A stretch of DNA of 64,000 bases from assembly GCA_021324015.1 (NCBI GenBank), contig JAJPJX010000207.1:1-64000 (forward strand), in the 5' to 3' direction. Both the position numbers and the translations under genes were made by a program. Shown here one piece after another: positions 51,710-61,467 of this stretch. The notes beneath the pieces are model-generated. The model was not told the origin of the DNA. It was given only the letters and a program-made list of their open reading frames with translations, and did no database searches. This DNA is from Solibacteraceae bacterium. Its GTDB lineage: Bacteria; Acidobacteriota; Terriglobia; Bryobacterales; Bryobacteraceae. How positions within the stretch are numbered: the stretch's first letter is position 1; the number at the start of each line of letters is the position of its first letter.

Positions 51710-53686
51710 ATGAGGCTCGGATGGGTTTTGGTGGCTTGCGCCCTGGCCGGCGCGCAAGTCCGGGATCCGGCCTACGATCCGCTCGCCAACGCATACGCGG
51801 CCCTGCGGGGCCGGGTGTACGACCAGGCCATCGCCGGCTTCCTTGAGGCCCTCCAACTTGCTCCCGGACGGGCCGCCATCCGCAAGGATCTGGCTTACAC
51901 GTATCTCAAGATTGGCGAGTCGGAGGCCGCGCGCGACCAGTTTCACGAAGCGGTGCGCCTGGATCCGGGCGACACCCAGGCCGCTCTCGAGTACGCTTTT
52001 CTGTGCTACGAGACCAAACAGCAGGCCGAAGCGCGGCGTGTCTTCGACCGCCTGCGAAAGACCGGCAATGCCACCGCCGAGCAGGCATTCCAGAATATCG
52101 ACGCTCCGCTGCGGGCGGGCATCGAGCGCTGGCGCAAGGCCCTCGAACTGGGCGCGGACAGTTTCAGCACGCATTATGAGCTGGCCACGCTGGCCGAACA
52201 GCGCGGCGAACTGGAACTCGCCGCGGAACACTACCGCAGGGCCTGGCTGCTGATCCCCCAACGGCGCTCCGTGCTGGTGGATCTCGGGCGTGTCCTCAAG
52301 ACTCTGAACCACGGCGAGCAGGCCACTGCCGCTCTGCTCGCCGCCTCCCGCGGGGGAGAGCCGCGCGCCGCGGAAGCCGCCCGAGAACTGCTGCCATCGC
52401 GTTACCCGTACGTCTACGAGTTCCGCCTGGCTCTGGACCTCGATCCTCAAAACGTGCAGCTTCGCCGCGAGTTGGCCTACCTGCTGTTGCGCATGGATCG
52501 CAAGGCCGAAGCAGAAGCCGAGTTCCGGTTCCTGGTCGAGCAGGCCTCCGACGATTATCTGGCCGCTGCCCAACTGGGCTTTCTGTACCTGGCGCGCGGG
52601 GAGCGGGAGCGCGCCATGCCCCTGCTCAACCGCGTCCTCCAGAGCGGCGACGAGGAACTGGCCAACCGCGTGCGCGCGGTTCTGCACCTGCCGCAGGTCC
52701 TGAGCCGCCGCACCGCGGAGTCGCCCGGCACGCCCGCCGTGGACGCCAAGCTCATGGCTGAGCGGAGCATCAAGGCCGGTTACCTCAAGGATGCTCTCAA
52801 ATACCTGCAAATCGCCCACGAGGCAGATCCTGCGGATTTCGAGGTGATGCTCAAGCTCGGCTGGATCTGCAATATTCTGCGCGACGACGCGCACGCGTTC
52901 CGCTGGTTCGAGCTGGCCCGCCTCAGCCCCGATCCCCGGGTCTCCGGCGAGGCGTCCCGAGCATACCGCAACCTGCGCCCCGGTTTCGCCCGCTTCCGCA
53001 CCACCGCCTGGTTGTACCCGCTGTACTCCAGCCGCTGGCACGACCCGTTTTCCTACGGGCAGGTGAAGACCGAGTGGCGGCTTCACTTTCCCCTCCATCC
53101 GTACGTCAGCACGCGGTTCATCGGCGACACGCGTCAGACAGTGGGCACCTTGTTACCGCAATATCTTTCGGAAAATGCCGTCATCCTCGGGCTGGGAGTG
53201 GCCACTTCGAGCTGGCACGGGCTTCTGGGCTGGGCCGAAGCCGGCTCTTCGGTGAGCTACGTGACTCACCACATGCTGCCGGACTATCGCGGCGGGCTCT
53301 CGTTCTCTCGCGGATTCGGCCATAGCCTGAACGGCGAGTCGGGGGGCTGGTTCTTCGACACTTCCGCCGACGGTCTCTTCGTGAGCCGGTTTGGCAACGA
53401 TTCTCTGCTCTACTCCCAGAGCCGGCTCGGGTACACCGTCCATTGGGGAGGGTTGGCCGCCCAATTTTCCTGGAACGGGAATGCGACCGCCGACCAGAAG
53501 CGCGAGTCCTGGGCTAACTTCGTGGAGACTGGGCCCGGCCTGCGCCTGCGGTGGAGCCTGCTGCCGGAGTCGATGTTTTTCACGGTGAGCGCTCTGCGCG
53601 GCGCCTACACGCTGTCTTCGGTCGGGGCCAGCCAGCCAGCTTTCTTCGACCTGAGGGCCGGGTTTTGGTATGCGATTACGCGCTAG
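51710..53686 (+). CDS. Exported TPR protein with C-terminal outer-membrane beta-barrel
   Basis: 658 residues: short signal peptide (LGWVLVACALAGA), then about twelve tetratricopeptide-like helical pairs (about residues 20-420; for example YDQAIAGFLEALQLAPGRAAIRKDLAYTYLKIGE and SEAARDQFHEAVRLDPGDTQAALEYA). The last 230 residues consist of alternating aromatic-rich beta strands (SFSRGFGHSLNGESGGWFFD, LGYTVHWGGLAAQFSWN, LRAGFWYAITR) like a beta-barrel ending in an aromatic or basic residue. Polysaccharide exporters PgaA, PelB and BcsC share this TPR-plus-barrel layout, but no synthase is encoded nearby. It overlaps the next gene by 17 bases, so the two are coupled. Confidence 0.78.
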   Translation: MRLGWVLVACALAGAQVRDPAYDPLANAYAALRGRVYDQAIAGFLEALQLAPGRAAIRKDLAYTYLKIGESEAARDQFHEAVRLDPGDTQAALEYAFLCYETKQQAEARRVFDRLRKTGNATAEQAFQNIDAPLRAGIERWRKALELGADSFSTHYELATLAEQRGELELAAEHYRRAWLLIPQRRSVLVDLGRVLKTLNHGEQATAALLAASRGGEPRAAEAARELLPSRYPYVYEFRLALDLDPQNVQLRRELAYLLLRMDRKAEAEAEFRFLVEQASDDYLAAAQLGFLYLARGERERAMPLLNRVLQSGDEELANRVRAVLHLPQVLSRRTAESPGTPAVDAKLMAERSIKAGYLKDALKYLQIAHEADPADFEVMLKLGWICNILRDDAHAFRWFELARLSPDPRVSGEASRAYRNLRPGFARFRTTAWLYPLYSSRWHDPFSYGQVKTEWRLHFPLHPYVSTRFIGDTRQTVGTLLPQYLSENAVILGLGVATSSWHGLLGWAEAGSSVSYVTHHMLPDYRGGLSFSRGFGHSLNGESGGWFFDTSADGLFVSRFGNDSLLYSQSRLGYTVHWGGLAAQFSWNGNATADQKRESWANFVETGPGLRLRWSLLPESMFFTVSALRGAYTLSSVGASQPAFFDLRAGFWYAITR

Positions 53687-55649
53687 CCTGCTGCTGCTCC
53701 CCGCCTTGCTGCAGGCCGCCACGACCGGCGGTTTCCGCGTGCTTGCCGACGATCCCGGCGCGTGGCCACAGGTTCTTTCTGCGATTGGATTTCAGGCGCA
53801 GCCGTCCGCTGCCGCACGCATTCTCGTGCTGCGCCCCGGCGCGAGCGCTTCTCCCGAATGGCAGACCCGCGTGGAACAAGGCGCCCTCCTGATCCTGGAA
53901 GGCGAGTCCTCGGCCGCCGAGATGTTCGGCTTTCGCCGCAGCAACGAGAATGTGCGTGTTGCCAGCGTGGAGGACGTCCATCGCCCGAAGCTTTCCATCG
54001 TTTGGCAGACACCCGTGGAACTGCCGCGATTCGTCGTGCCTCGTGGCGTACGCGTGTTCGCGAAAGAGCGCTGGAGCGGCGCACCACTCGTGGCTGGCTT
54101 CCACCAGGGTTCCGGCGCGGTGTTGTGGCTTGCGGCGCCCATCGGCCAGCGGGGCTACGAACGCTTTCCTTACCTCCCGCAGGCGCTGGTGGACCTGGGC
54201 CTCGATCCTCCGCTGCGCTCATCACGGCTGTGGGCGTTTTTTGATTCTTCGTACCGGAGCCGCGTGGATTTGGATTACTTCGCCCAGCGCTGGCGAGCCA
54301 GCGGCATCGCCGCGCTGCAAGTGGCTGCTTGGCACTTCTATGACCATGACCCGGAGCGCGAGGATTACCTGCGCCGATTGATTACCGCCTGTCACCGGGC
54401 GGGCATCCTGGTCTATGCCTGGCTCGAGTTGCCGCACGTGAGCGAGAAGTTCTGGAACGATCATCCGGAGTGGCGCGAAAAGACCGCCGTCCAGCAAGAC
54501 GCCCAACTGGACTGGCGCAAACTCATGAACCTGGCGAACCGGGAATGTGCTCAGGCTGTCAAAAACGGAGTTAAGGACCTGATACATAGATTCGATTGGG
54601 ACGGCGTAAACCTGGCCGAGCTGTATTTCGAATCGCTGGAAGGCGTGAGCAATCCCTCCCGCTTCACCCCCATGAACCAGGACGTGCGCGCGGAGTTTCG
54701 GCGGGCTTACGGATTCGATCCCATGGAGTTGTTTCAGGGGCGGACGGACCCCGCGGATCAGCGTCGCTTTCTGGATTTTCGAGCCGAGTTGGCCCGGCGC
54801 ATTCAGGAAGAGTGGCTGGATACGCTTGACCGCATCCGCAAGCAGAGCCCGCATTTGGACCTGGTGCTCACGCACGTCGACGACCGCTTTGACACCGGCA
54901 TGCGGGATGCGATCGGGGCAGATGCGGCTCGGGTCTTGCCTCTGCTGCCCCGGTATCGATTCACGTTCCTGATCGAAGACCCCGCCACGGTTTGGAACCA
55001 GGGGCCGCAGCGCTACCCGGAGATCGCCCGGCGGTACGCCGCACTTACGGACCGTTCCCAAGATCTCGCGATTGATATCAATGTCGTGGAGCGATACCAG
55101 GATGTCTATCCCACCCGGCAGCAGACCGGCACCGAGCTGTTCCAATTGGTGCATCTGGCCTCGCAATCCTTCCTCCGAGTTGCTCTCTATTTTGAGAATT
55201 CGCTCCTGCCGCCGGACCTGCCCTTGCTTTCCTCGGCAGCCGCCACTGTCCGCCGGTTGGAGTACCAGGGCGGCAAACTGACCGTGGAATCGCTGCAGGG
55301 TGTCGGTATTGCGTGGAGTGGCCCCGCCGTGGTGGATGGACGCGAATGGCCTGTCACGGACGATCGCACCGTCTGGCTGCCTGCCGGTACCCATGTGCTC
55401 GAACAGGCCTCGGCCACGCGGCAGAGGGCGCGAATCCTGGCATTCAACGGGACCTTGGAATTCGCTCAATACCTGCCCGGTGGCCGGATCGAATTGTCCT
55501 ACCACAGCCGGGCCAGAGCGCTCGCTGTGCTTGACCACTCCCCTCTGGCATGCGAAATCGATGGAGCTCTCGCCAGCTTTCCCTTAGCCGGCTCTCCCAC
55601 GTTGGTATTACCCGCGGGTCAGCATGTCGTGACAATCCGGGCTGAGTGA
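53670..55649 (+). CDS. Exported protein with amidotransferase-like fold and TIM-barrel glycoside-hydrolase-like domain
   Basis: 659 residues with signal peptide (MRLRASLLLLPALLQAA). Residues about 20-190 look like a degenerate class I glutamine amidotransferase/ThuA-like fold (RILVLRPGAS, GALLILEGESSAAEMFG, GSGAVLWLAAPIGQRG). From about 200 a TIM barrel follows: GIAALQVAAWHFYDHD, GILVYAWLELPHVSEKFWNDHPEW, the putative active-site strand FDWDGVNLAELYFE with Asp311 and Glu317, LDLVLTHVDDRF and FTFLIEDPA. The C-terminal 130 residues are a beta-rich carbohydrate-binding-like module. The barrel recalls GH families acting on poly-hexosamines (PgaB C-terminal half), but I cannot place it. Coupled to the TPR-barrel gene before it. 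Confidence 0.72.
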   Translation: MRLRASLLLLPALLQAATTGGFRVLADDPGAWPQVLSAIGFQAQPSAAARILVLRPGASASPEWQTRVEQGALLILEGESSAAEMFGFRRSNENVRVASVEDVHRPKLSIVWQTPVELPRFVVPRGVRVFAKERWSGAPLVAGFHQGSGAVLWLAAPIGQRGYERFPYLPQALVDLGLDPPLRSSRLWAFFDSSYRSRVDLDYFAQRWRASGIAALQVAAWHFYDHDPEREDYLRRLITACHRAGILVYAWLELPHVSEKFWNDHPEWREKTAVQQDAQLDWRKLMNLANRECAQAVKNGVKDLIHRFDWDGVNLAELYFESLEGVSNPSRFTPMNQDVRAEFRRAYGFDPMELFQGRTDPADQRRFLDFRAELARRIQEEWLDTLDRIRKQSPHLDLVLTHVDDRFDTGMRDAIGADAARVLPLLPRYRFTFLIEDPATVWNQGPQRYPEIARRYAALTDRSQDLAIDINVVERYQDVYPTRQQTGTELFQLVHLASQSFLRVALYFENSLLPPDLPLLSSAAATVRRLEYQGGKLTVESLQGVGIAWSGPAVVDGREWPVTDDRTVWLPAGTHVLEQASATRQRARILAFNGTLEFAQYLPGGRIELSYHSRARALAVLDHSPLACEIDGALASFPLAGSPTLVLPAGQHVVTIRAE

Positions 55650-55657
55650 GCTAGGAT
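55629..55657 (+). promoter_or_regulatory. Promoter of merR-type gene
   Basis: GTGACA (55629-55634) and TAGGAT (55652-55657) are 17 bases apart. The -35 lies inside the end of the preceding gene. Predicted start of transcription near 55664 is only about six bases before the ATG at 55670. Confidence 0.45.
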
Positions 55658-55669
55658 GGCGAATGGTTG

Positions 55670-56050
55670 ATGACGGACCTTGCCCTGAAGTCGAATTCGC
55701 CCGACATTCCGGATAAGCTGTATTTCCGCATCGGCGAAGTGAGCGGCTTGCTGGGCGTAGAACCTTACGTGCTGCGTTACTGGGAGTCTGAGTTTCCGTC
55801 CCTGAGCCCTAAGAAATCCGGCACCGGTCACCGGCTTTATCGACGGAAGGATGTGGAGTTGCTGCTCCGCATCAAGCACCTTCTGTACGAGAAACGCTAC
55901 ACAATCGAAGGCGCCCGGCAGACCTTGCAAAAGGAAGGCAAGAAACACACTCCGAAAACGAATCACAGAGGCCAAGGCAGCCTGTTCGCTGACGATCCGC
56001 TGCCGGACATCCGGAAAGAGCTGGTCGCGATTCTCGATATCCTCAAGTAG
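55670..56050 (+). CDS. MerR-family transcriptional regulator
   Basis: 126-residue regulator with an N-terminal winged helix-turn-helix ([35 protein letters not shown]-type motif; residues about 17-55) and a second helix pair [34 protein letters not shown]. The C-terminal part is short and lacks the cysteines of metal-sensing MerR proteins, so its signal is unknown. In many bacteria this class sits beside translation or cell-cycle genes. It is convergent with parB (two bases between stops). The preceding TTG at 55667 could be an alternative start. Confidence 0.88.
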   Translation: MTDLALKSNSPDIPDKLYFRIGEVSGLLGVEPYVLRYWESEFPSLSPKKSGTGHRLYRRKDVELLLRIKHLLYEKRYTIEGARQTLQKEGKKHTPKTNHRGQGSLFADDPLPDIRKELVAILDILK

Positions 56051-56052
56051 CC

Positions 56053-56949
56053 CTACACCGGATTACCGACGATCGTGGAATAAATGCGGTCCAAGTCGTC
56101 TGCGGAGTAATACTCGATTTCAATCCGTCCGCGCTGCTTGGCCTTCTCCACGATCCGGACTTTCGTACCCAGGATCCTCTCCATTTCCTGGATGGCGGCT
56201 TTCACGTTCGGATCCGTCTCGACTTCGCTGGCTTTTTTGGGCTCGCGGGTCTCCAGCATCCGTTGGGTGAGACGCTCCACTTGCCGGACAGACATTGCCT
56301 GAGCAATAGACTTCTCCGCAACTTCGCGCTGTAGGTCCGCGGTAGGCAAGGAGAGCAGACACCGGGCGTGCCCTGACGATAGTCTGTGCTCGGCCAGCAG
56401 TTGCTGGAGATCGGGAGGCAGTTGCAGGAGCCTTATCAGGTTGGTGATCGTAGTCCGTTCTTTTCCCGTGCGGCGGCCGATCTCCTCGTGGCTAAGGCCT
56501 AAGTCTCGGGAGAGGCGTTCGAAAGCCTGTGCCGTCTCGATCGGGTTCAGGTCTTCCCGCTGGATATTCTCGATCAGGGTGATTTCCAGCAGGCGCTCGT
56601 CCGGGATCTCCTGAACGACAGCGGGGACCTGGGCAAGACCGGCAAGCTTCGCCGCCCGCCAGCGGCGCTCGCCGGCCACCAGTTGGTAGCGCTCACCCTT
56701 CTTCCGCACCACCAGCGGCTGGATGATTCCATTCGCCCGAATAGACTGGGCCAGCTCCTCCAGGCGTTCATTTTGAAACACCCGTCTGGGCTGCAAGGGA
56801 TTCGGGTCAATCGCCTCAATGGGCAACTGGGCGGCCTGCTCCTCAGCGGGCTTGGCGGCTTCCACGGGGTGCGCCGCCGGACGAGCCGGGAGCAGCGCCG
56901 TCAGTCCTTTACCGAGCGCCCGGCGCGTTCCGTCTTGACTTTTGTTCAT
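56053..56949 (-). CDS. parB: Chromosome-partitioning protein ParB
   Basis: 298-residue centromere-binding CTPase. N-terminal RRALGKGLTALLPA is typical; IDPNPLQPRRVFQNERLEELAQSI and the CTP-binding motif VAGERRWRAAKLAG follow, then ENIQREDLNPIETAQAF and the helix-turn-helix LSHEEIGRRTGKERTTITNLIRLL. A C-terminal dimer region includes IEIEYYSADDLDRI. The ATG at 56949 lies inside the end of parA (41-base overlap). It should load on the parS site at 57733-57748. Confidence 0.95.
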   Translation of the reverse strand: MNKSQDGTRRALGKGLTALLPARPAAHPVEAAKPAEEQAAQLPIEAIDPNPLQPRRVFQNERLEELAQSIRANGIIQPLVVRKKGERYQLVAGERRWRAAKLAGLAQVPAVVQEIPDERLLEITLIENIQREDLNPIETAQAFERLSRDLGLSHEEIGRRTGKERTTITNLIRLLQLPPDLQQLLAEHRLSSGHARCLLSLPTADLQREVAEKSIAQAMSVRQVERLTQRMLETREPKKASEVETDPNVKAAIQEMERILGTKVRIVEKAKQRGRIEIEYYSADDLDRIYSTIVGNPV

Positions 56950-57703
56950 GGTCGAGAATTTCCTTGGCCAGCCGGATATAGCTCTCCGCCCCGCGGGAAC
57001 GCACATCGTAGGACAGGATCGGTTTGCCGAAGCTGGGCGCCTCGGCCAGCCGGATGCTGCGGGGAATCACCGTCTGAAAAACCTGGGCGCCGAAAAATTC
57101 TTTCAGATCCGCCGCCACCTGGCGGGTCAGGTTGGTTCGGTCATCGTACATGGTGAGGAGAATTCCCTCAATTTCCAGCGGGTGTTGAAAGGCGCTACGG
57201 ACCCTCTCGATCGTGTCCATCAGCTCGGAAACCCCTTCGAGGGCGAAAAATTCGCATTGAATGGGAACGAGTACGGAGTCGGCGGCAACCAGCGCATTGA
57301 GTGTCAGCAGGTCCAAAGCGGGCGGGCAATCAATCAGAACAAAATGATATTTCTCGCGAAGAAGCCGTAGCTTGTGCTGGAGCCGGAATTCACGCTCCGA
57401 TTGCTCCACCAACTCCAGGTTCGCGCCAATCAGGTTCTTATCCGAAGGAACCAGATCGAGACCCTCGAATTCGGTCCGCACCACGGCGTCTGCAAGCTCT
57501 GCGTCACCCAACAGTACGTTGTAAAGACTGGCCCGGTCCGTGTATTTCTGGATGCCCAGACCAGTGGTCGAATTACCCTGCGGGTCGCTATCAATCACCA
57601 GGATGCGCAGGTCGTTGGCAGCCAGGGAGGCAGCCAAATTGATGGCCGTGGTGGTCTTCCCAACCCCGCCTTTCTGGTTGGTGATCGCTAGAACTTTGCT
57701 CAA
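56909..57703 (-). CDS. parA: Chromosome-partitioning ATPase ParA (Soj)
   Basis: 264-residue Walker-type ATPase. Deviant Walker A NQKGGVGKTTTAINLAASLA is at residues about 9-28; VIDSDPQGNSTTGLG is the Walker A' motif and VLIDCPPALDLLTLNAL is Walker B. The size and absence of an N-terminal DNA-binding extension fit the chromosomal (Soj) type, not a plasmid type Ia. Lies between rsmG and parB, as is usual in bacteria near the origin. Confidence 0.96.
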   Translation of the reverse strand: MSKVLAITNQKGGVGKTTTAINLAASLAANDLRILVIDSDPQGNSTTGLGIQKYTDRASLYNVLLGDAELADAVVRTEFEGLDLVPSDKNLIGANLELVEQSEREFRLQHKLRLLREKYHFVLIDCPPALDLLTLNALVAADSVLVPIQCEFFALEGVSELMDTIERVRSAFQHPLEIEGILLTMYDDRTNLTRQVAADLKEFFGAQVFQTVIPRSIRLAEAPSFGKPILSYDVRSRGAESYIRLAKEILDHEQKSRRNAPGAR

Positions 57704-57729
57704 GCCGTCATCCTAACACGATGCAGGTT

Positions 57730-58320
57730 TCACGTTCCACGTGAAACATTCCGGCCAAGCAACAGGAATCGCTGCTCGCCCCACGGCAACCGGATGGGCG
57801 GTTGCCATTCGAAACCAGCCAATTCCTCCATCCCTACGTCGCCTACCAATAACGCAACTCGTTCCCCGACCCGGCTCGCTACCGGCCGCACCTCTTCATA
57901 CTTGACGGCCCGCGAAATCACCCAATCGAAGCCACCCTCTAGTAACTCGGCTCTCAGGGCGAGCACACGGACGTTTGCCACATTACGGGCCGCCTCTCGT
58001 AGGAACACGGCCTTGCGCTGATGTGCCTCGACGAGGGTCACCGCTGCATTCGGCCTCGCCACCGACACCGGAAAGCCAGGAAAACCCGCACCCGAACCGA
58101 CATCGACGACGGAAATGGCCTCGTCCGGAAGATGCATCCCCAGAAAAAGCGACTCCCCGTAGTGCCGCTCGACCACTTCCTGTTCGTCCCGCAATGCCGT
58201 CAGATTCAGAACGCGGTTCCAGCGGCACAATGCCTGGTAGTGCCCTTCGAGCAATTCCATCTGCTGTTCTGTCAGCGGGCACCACCCGGCTACCGCCTCT
58301 CGCAATCTCTCAGCAAACAC
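57730..58320 (-). CDS. rsmG: 16S rRNA (guanine527-N7)-methyltransferase
   Basis: 196-residue SAM-dependent methyltransferase that modifies G527 of 16S r[23 protein letters not shown] is the SAM-binding motif, followed by [19 protein letters not shown] and the RAVKYEEV segment. N-terminal [27 protein letters not shown] is typical of the family. Its start overlaps the end of mnmG by 11 bases. The C-terminal codons contain the parS site. Confidence 0.95.
   Translation of the reverse strand: MFAERLREAVAGWCPLTEQQMELLEGHYQALCRWNRVLNLTALRDEQEVVERHYGESLFLGMHLPDEAISVVDVGSGAGFPGFPVSVARPNAAVTLVEAHQRKAVFLREAARNVANVRVLALRAELLEGGFDWVISRAVKYEEVRPVASRVGERVALLVGDVGMEELAGFEWQPPIRLPWGEQRFLLLGRNVSRGT
57733..57748. 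other. parS centromere site
   Basis: CGTTCCACGTGAAACA agrees with the canonical TGTTNCACGTGAAACA at all defined positions except the first. It lies within the last codons of rsmG, where it encodes NVSRGT, and 30 bases upstream of parA. It is the binding site expected for the ParB encoded here. Confidence 0.85.
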
Positions 58321-60118
58321 GGTCCAGGCTCAGATACACATCTAGAATCGCGATAGCCGCCGGGGTGACGCCGGGAATCCGGCCTGCCTGCCCCAACGTG
58401 CTCGGGCGCACGCGCTCCAACTTCTCGCGAATCTCCCGCGAGAGACCAGGAATGGCGGCAAAGCCGAAATCCTCGGGAATGTGCCGCCGCTCGGCCGCCT
58501 TGAGCCGTTCCATCTGCCGCTCCTGCTGGCTAATGTAGCCGCTGTATTTGGCCTCTGTTTGCACCGTAGCCAGCAGACCTCGCACTGGTTCCTCGCCCAG
58601 CACATCCCGAACCCAGCTCGAGACTTCCTCGATTTTCGCCTCGGGCCGCTTCAGCCATTGCCCGTGCCGGTGCTCCCGCAGGGCTGCGCTGAGCCGGTCT
58701 TTCTGTGCCTGCTTCCGAGTGAACAACGCCCACCGGTCGTCGCCCACCAGGCCAACTTTCCGCCCGATGGGTGTCAACCGTTCGTCGGCATTGTCGATCC
58801 GCAGATGCAGCCGGAATTCCGCGCGCGAGGTGAACATGCGGTACGGCTCGTCAGCCCCCTTGGTCACCAGGTCATCGATCAGAATCCCCGTGTAGCCCTC
58901 TGTCCGCCCGATCACCACTTCCGGCATGGCCCCGATCCGGCAAGCCGCATTGAGTCCCGCCACGAGCCCCTGACATCCTGCCTCCTCGTAACCGGAGGTC
59001 CCGTTGATCTGCCCGGCAAGGTAGAGCCCGAGAATTTTCTTGACTTCCAGGGTGTGCTCCAGTTCCCGCGGGTCGATGGCATCGTACTCAATGGCGTACC
59101 CGGGCCGGATCATCTCGGCCCGCTCAAGGCCCGGAACGGATGCCACCATCGCTTCCTGCACGTCGATGGGCATGCTCGTAGACATGCCATTGACATACAC
59201 CTCGTGGGTGTCCAGCCCTTCCGGTTCCAGGAAGATCTGGTGCCGCGGCTTATCCGGAAACTTGACAATTTTATCTTCGATGGATGGGCAATAGCGGGGA
59301 CCGATGCCTTCGATCTGCCCGCTGTACAGCGGCGAGCGCGAGATGCTCGCTCGCAGGATTCGCCGGGTCTCTTCCGTGGTGTAGCCCAGGTAGCAGGGCA
59401 CCTGCGGGCGGTCGATCCGCTCCGTCAGAAAAGAAAACGCCGTCGGCTCGGGGTCACCGGGCTGAATTTCGAAGTGGTCCCACTTGATGGTCCGTCCGTC
59501 CAGGCGTGGCGGAGTCCCCGTCTTCAGGCGCGTCCATTGTAAACCCGACCTGCGCAACTGATCACCCAGCAACTGCGAAGGAGGCTCTCCGTTCCTGCCG
59601 CAGCTATAGGTCATCTCCCCCACGTGCGCAACCCCATTCAGAAACGTGCCGGTGGTCACGATGACAGCCTGGGCCCCCAGGGTGCGGCCATCCCGGAGTT
59701 TAACCCCCCGAACTCGGCTGGTCGGCCCCTGCTCGATCTCCAGAGCCGCCACTTCCGCTTGCTTGATTCGTAGGTTCGGCTCCTGCTCCAGCACCTGGCG
59801 CATCCGCACGCGGTATATCTTCTTATCGCACTGCGCGCGCGGCGACCAGACCGCCGGCCCACGGCTGGTATTCAGCAGCCGGAATTGAATTCCGACGGCG
59901 TCGGTCACCTCTCCCATCACGCCGCCCAAGGCGTCGATCTCGCGCACCAGGTGACCCTTAGCGATCCCCCCGATGGCGGGATTACACGACATCTGCGCAA
60001 TCAGGTCGAGATTCATGGTGACCAGGGCCGTTTTCAACCCCATCCGCGCACAAGCCCGGGCAGCTTCGCACCCGGCGTGACCGGCGCCGGCCACCACGAC
60101 GTCGTACTTTTCATGCAT
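58310..60118 (-). CDS. mnmG: tRNA uridine-5-carboxymethylaminomethyl modification enzyme MnmG
   Basis: 602-residue FAD protein that, with MnmE, installs the cmnm5 group on wobble uridine. The FAD-binding motif [17 protein letters not shown] is at residues 9-25; [24 protein letters not shown] and the later [25 protein letters not shown]-type block, with the catalytic cysteine, are conserved. The length is slightly below the usual 620-630. The start is the ATG at 60118, or 60127. A TACAAT on this strand (60131-60126) lies just ahead, so the mRNA may be leaderless. Divergent from purD across only 18 bases. Confidence 0.95.
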   Translation of the reverse strand: MHEKYDVVVAGAGHAGCEAARACARMGLKTALVTMNLDLIAQMSCNPAIGGIAKGHLVREIDALGGVMGEVTDAVGIQFRLLNTSRGPAVWSPRAQCDKKIYRVRMRQVLEQEPNLRIKQAEVAALEIEQGPTSRVRGVKLRDGRTLGAQAVIVTTGTFLNGVAHVGEMTYSCGRNGEPPSQLLGDQLRRSGLQWTRLKTGTPPRLDGRTIKWDHFEIQPGDPEPTAFSFLTERIDRPQVPCYLGYTTEETRRILRASISRSPLYSGQIEGIGPRYCPSIEDKIVKFPDKPRHQIFLEPEGLDTHEVYVNGMSTSMPIDVQEAMVASVPGLERAEMIRPGYAIEYDAIDPRELEHTLEVKKILGLYLAGQINGTSGYEEAGCQGLVAGLNAACRIGAMPEVVIGRTEGYTGILIDDLVTKGADEPYRMFTSRAEFRLHLRIDNADERLTPIGRKVGLVGDDRWALFTRKQAQKDRLSAALREHRHGQWLKRPEAKIEEVSSWVRDVLGEEPVRGLLATVQTEAKYSGYISQQERQMERLKAAERRHIPEDFGFAAIPGLSREIREKLERVRPSTLGQAGRIPGVTPAAIAILDVYLSLDRVC

Positions 60119-60136
60119 TGATATCATTGTATCGGA

Positions 60137-61351
60137 ATGAAAATACTCGTCATCGGCAGCGGCGGGCGGGAGCACGCGCTGGTCTGGAAGCTGGCCCAGA
60201 GTCCCTCAGTCACCCAGGTCTACGCGATCCCTGGCAACCCCGGGATGGCTCGCCTGGCCCGTTGCCTCCCCGGAACCGACTATCTCGCCGCCGCGCGTGA
60301 AGTCGCCGCCGATCTGACTGTGGTGGGGCCGGAAGCCCCCCTGGTCAGCGGTGTGGTGGACGCATTTCGTGCCGAAGGCCGGCAAATCATCGGGCCCACG
60401 GCTCAGGCCGCTCGCCTGGAAGGGAGCAAGATTTTTGCAAAGAACTTTCTGTGGCAAAGAAACATCCCGACTGCTGCCTTCGTCTCCGCCGACAACCCGG
60501 CCGAAGCCCGCGCGGCCCTCGATCGCTTCCGCCTGCCCGTGGTCTTGAAGGAGGACGGCCTGGCGGCCGGCAAGGGTGTACGGATCGCGCACGAACGCGC
60601 CGACGCGGAAAGCGCCCTGGCCACCCTCCGCTACCCCTTGGTGATCGAGGAGTTCCTCGAGGGAGAGGAGGTCAGCTTCATCGTCTTCTGCGACGGCAGG
60701 AACGTCGTGCCCTTTGAGCCCACCCAGGACCACAAGGCCGTCTTCGACGGAGACACCGGGCCCAACACCGGCGGCATGGGAGCTTACTGCGACTCGCGCA
60801 TCCTCAGCGATAGCCTGACCCGGCAGATCCTGAACACCATCATCTACCCCACAGTGGAAGCCACGTCGTTCACCGGATTCCTCTACGCCGGCCTGATGCT
60901 CACAGGCGACGGACCCAAGGTCCTGGAATTCAACGTCCGCATGGGCGATCCCGAAACCCAGCCGCTGATGCACCGCTTGGATGCGGATTTCGCCGCCGTG
61001 CTGACGGGATCCGGCGGTCTGGCCTGGCACGCGGAACCCTCCGTCTGCGTGGTGATGGCGTCGGGCGGGTACCCTGGCGCGTTCGAAGCCGGCAAGCCCA
61101 TCCGCGGCATTGAAGAAGCAGAAGCCGGCGGCGCCACGGTATTTCATGCCGGCACGCGCATGGGGCCTCAAGGGCTGGAAACCGCGGGCGGCCGCGTGCT
61201 GGGCGTAACCGCTTCCGGACCGGACTTGGCCGCGGCCATCGGCCGCTCGTATGCCGCCGTGCGCAAAATCGCTTTCGCCGGCGCGCACTACCGCACGGAC
61301 ATTGGCCGGAAGGGGCTGAAACGGTACAATAAGGTTGGTTCGGGCACGTAG
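60137..61351 (+). CDS. purD: Phosphoribosylamine-glycine ligase
   Basis: 404-residue ATP-grasp enzyme of purine synthesis that makes glycinamide ribonucleotide. [23 protein letters not shown] is the N-terminal signature; [14 protein letters not shown] and [15 protein letters not shown] belong to the ATP-grasp fold, and [27 protein letters not shown] to the active site; [16 protein letters not shown] binds the metal. The C-terminal residues VGSGT are encoded by sequence that doubles as the 5' end of the tRNA-Arg gene (overlap 61342-61351). Confidence 0.95.
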   Translation: MKILVIGSGGREHALVWKLAQSPSVTQVYAIPGNPGMARLARCLPGTDYLAAAREVAADLTVVGPEAPLVSGVVDAFRAEGRQIIGPTAQAARLEGSKIFAKNFLWQRNIPTAAFVSADNPAEARAALDRFRLPVVLKEDGLAAGKGVRIAHERADAESALATLRYPLVIEEFLEGEEVSFIVFCDGRNVVPFEPTQDHKAVFDGDTGPNTGGMGAYCDSRILSDSLTRQILNTIIYPTVEATSFTGFLYAGLMLTGDGPKVLEFNVRMGDPETQPLMHRLDADFAAVLTGSGGLAWHAEPSVCVVMASGGYPGAFEAGKPIRGIEEAEAGGATVFHAGTRMGPQGLETAGGRVLGVTASGPDLAAAIGRSYAAVRKIAFAGAHYRTDIGRKGLKRYNKVGSGT

Positions 61352-61418
61352 CTCAGTTGGATAGAGCGGTCGCCTCCTAAGCGACAGGTCGGCAGTTCAA
61401 ATCTGCCCGTGCCTACCA
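61342..61418 (+). tRNA. tRNA-Arg(CCT)
   Basis: A complete 77-base cloverleaf. Acceptor GGGCACG pairs with CGTGCCT (G1-U72 wobble), followed by discriminator A and an encoded CCA. D-arm GCTC...GAGC, anticodon stem GTCGC/GCGAC with loop CTCCTAA (anticodon CCT, reading AGG), and T-arm GGCAG/CTGCC with loop TTCAAAT. The first ten bases overlap the purD coding end. Next gene downstream is dnaE. Confidence 0.95.
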
Positions 61419-61467
61419 CGCCTCCCCCATAACATGGCGGGGCCGACTCGCCACCGTGCCGGAGACT

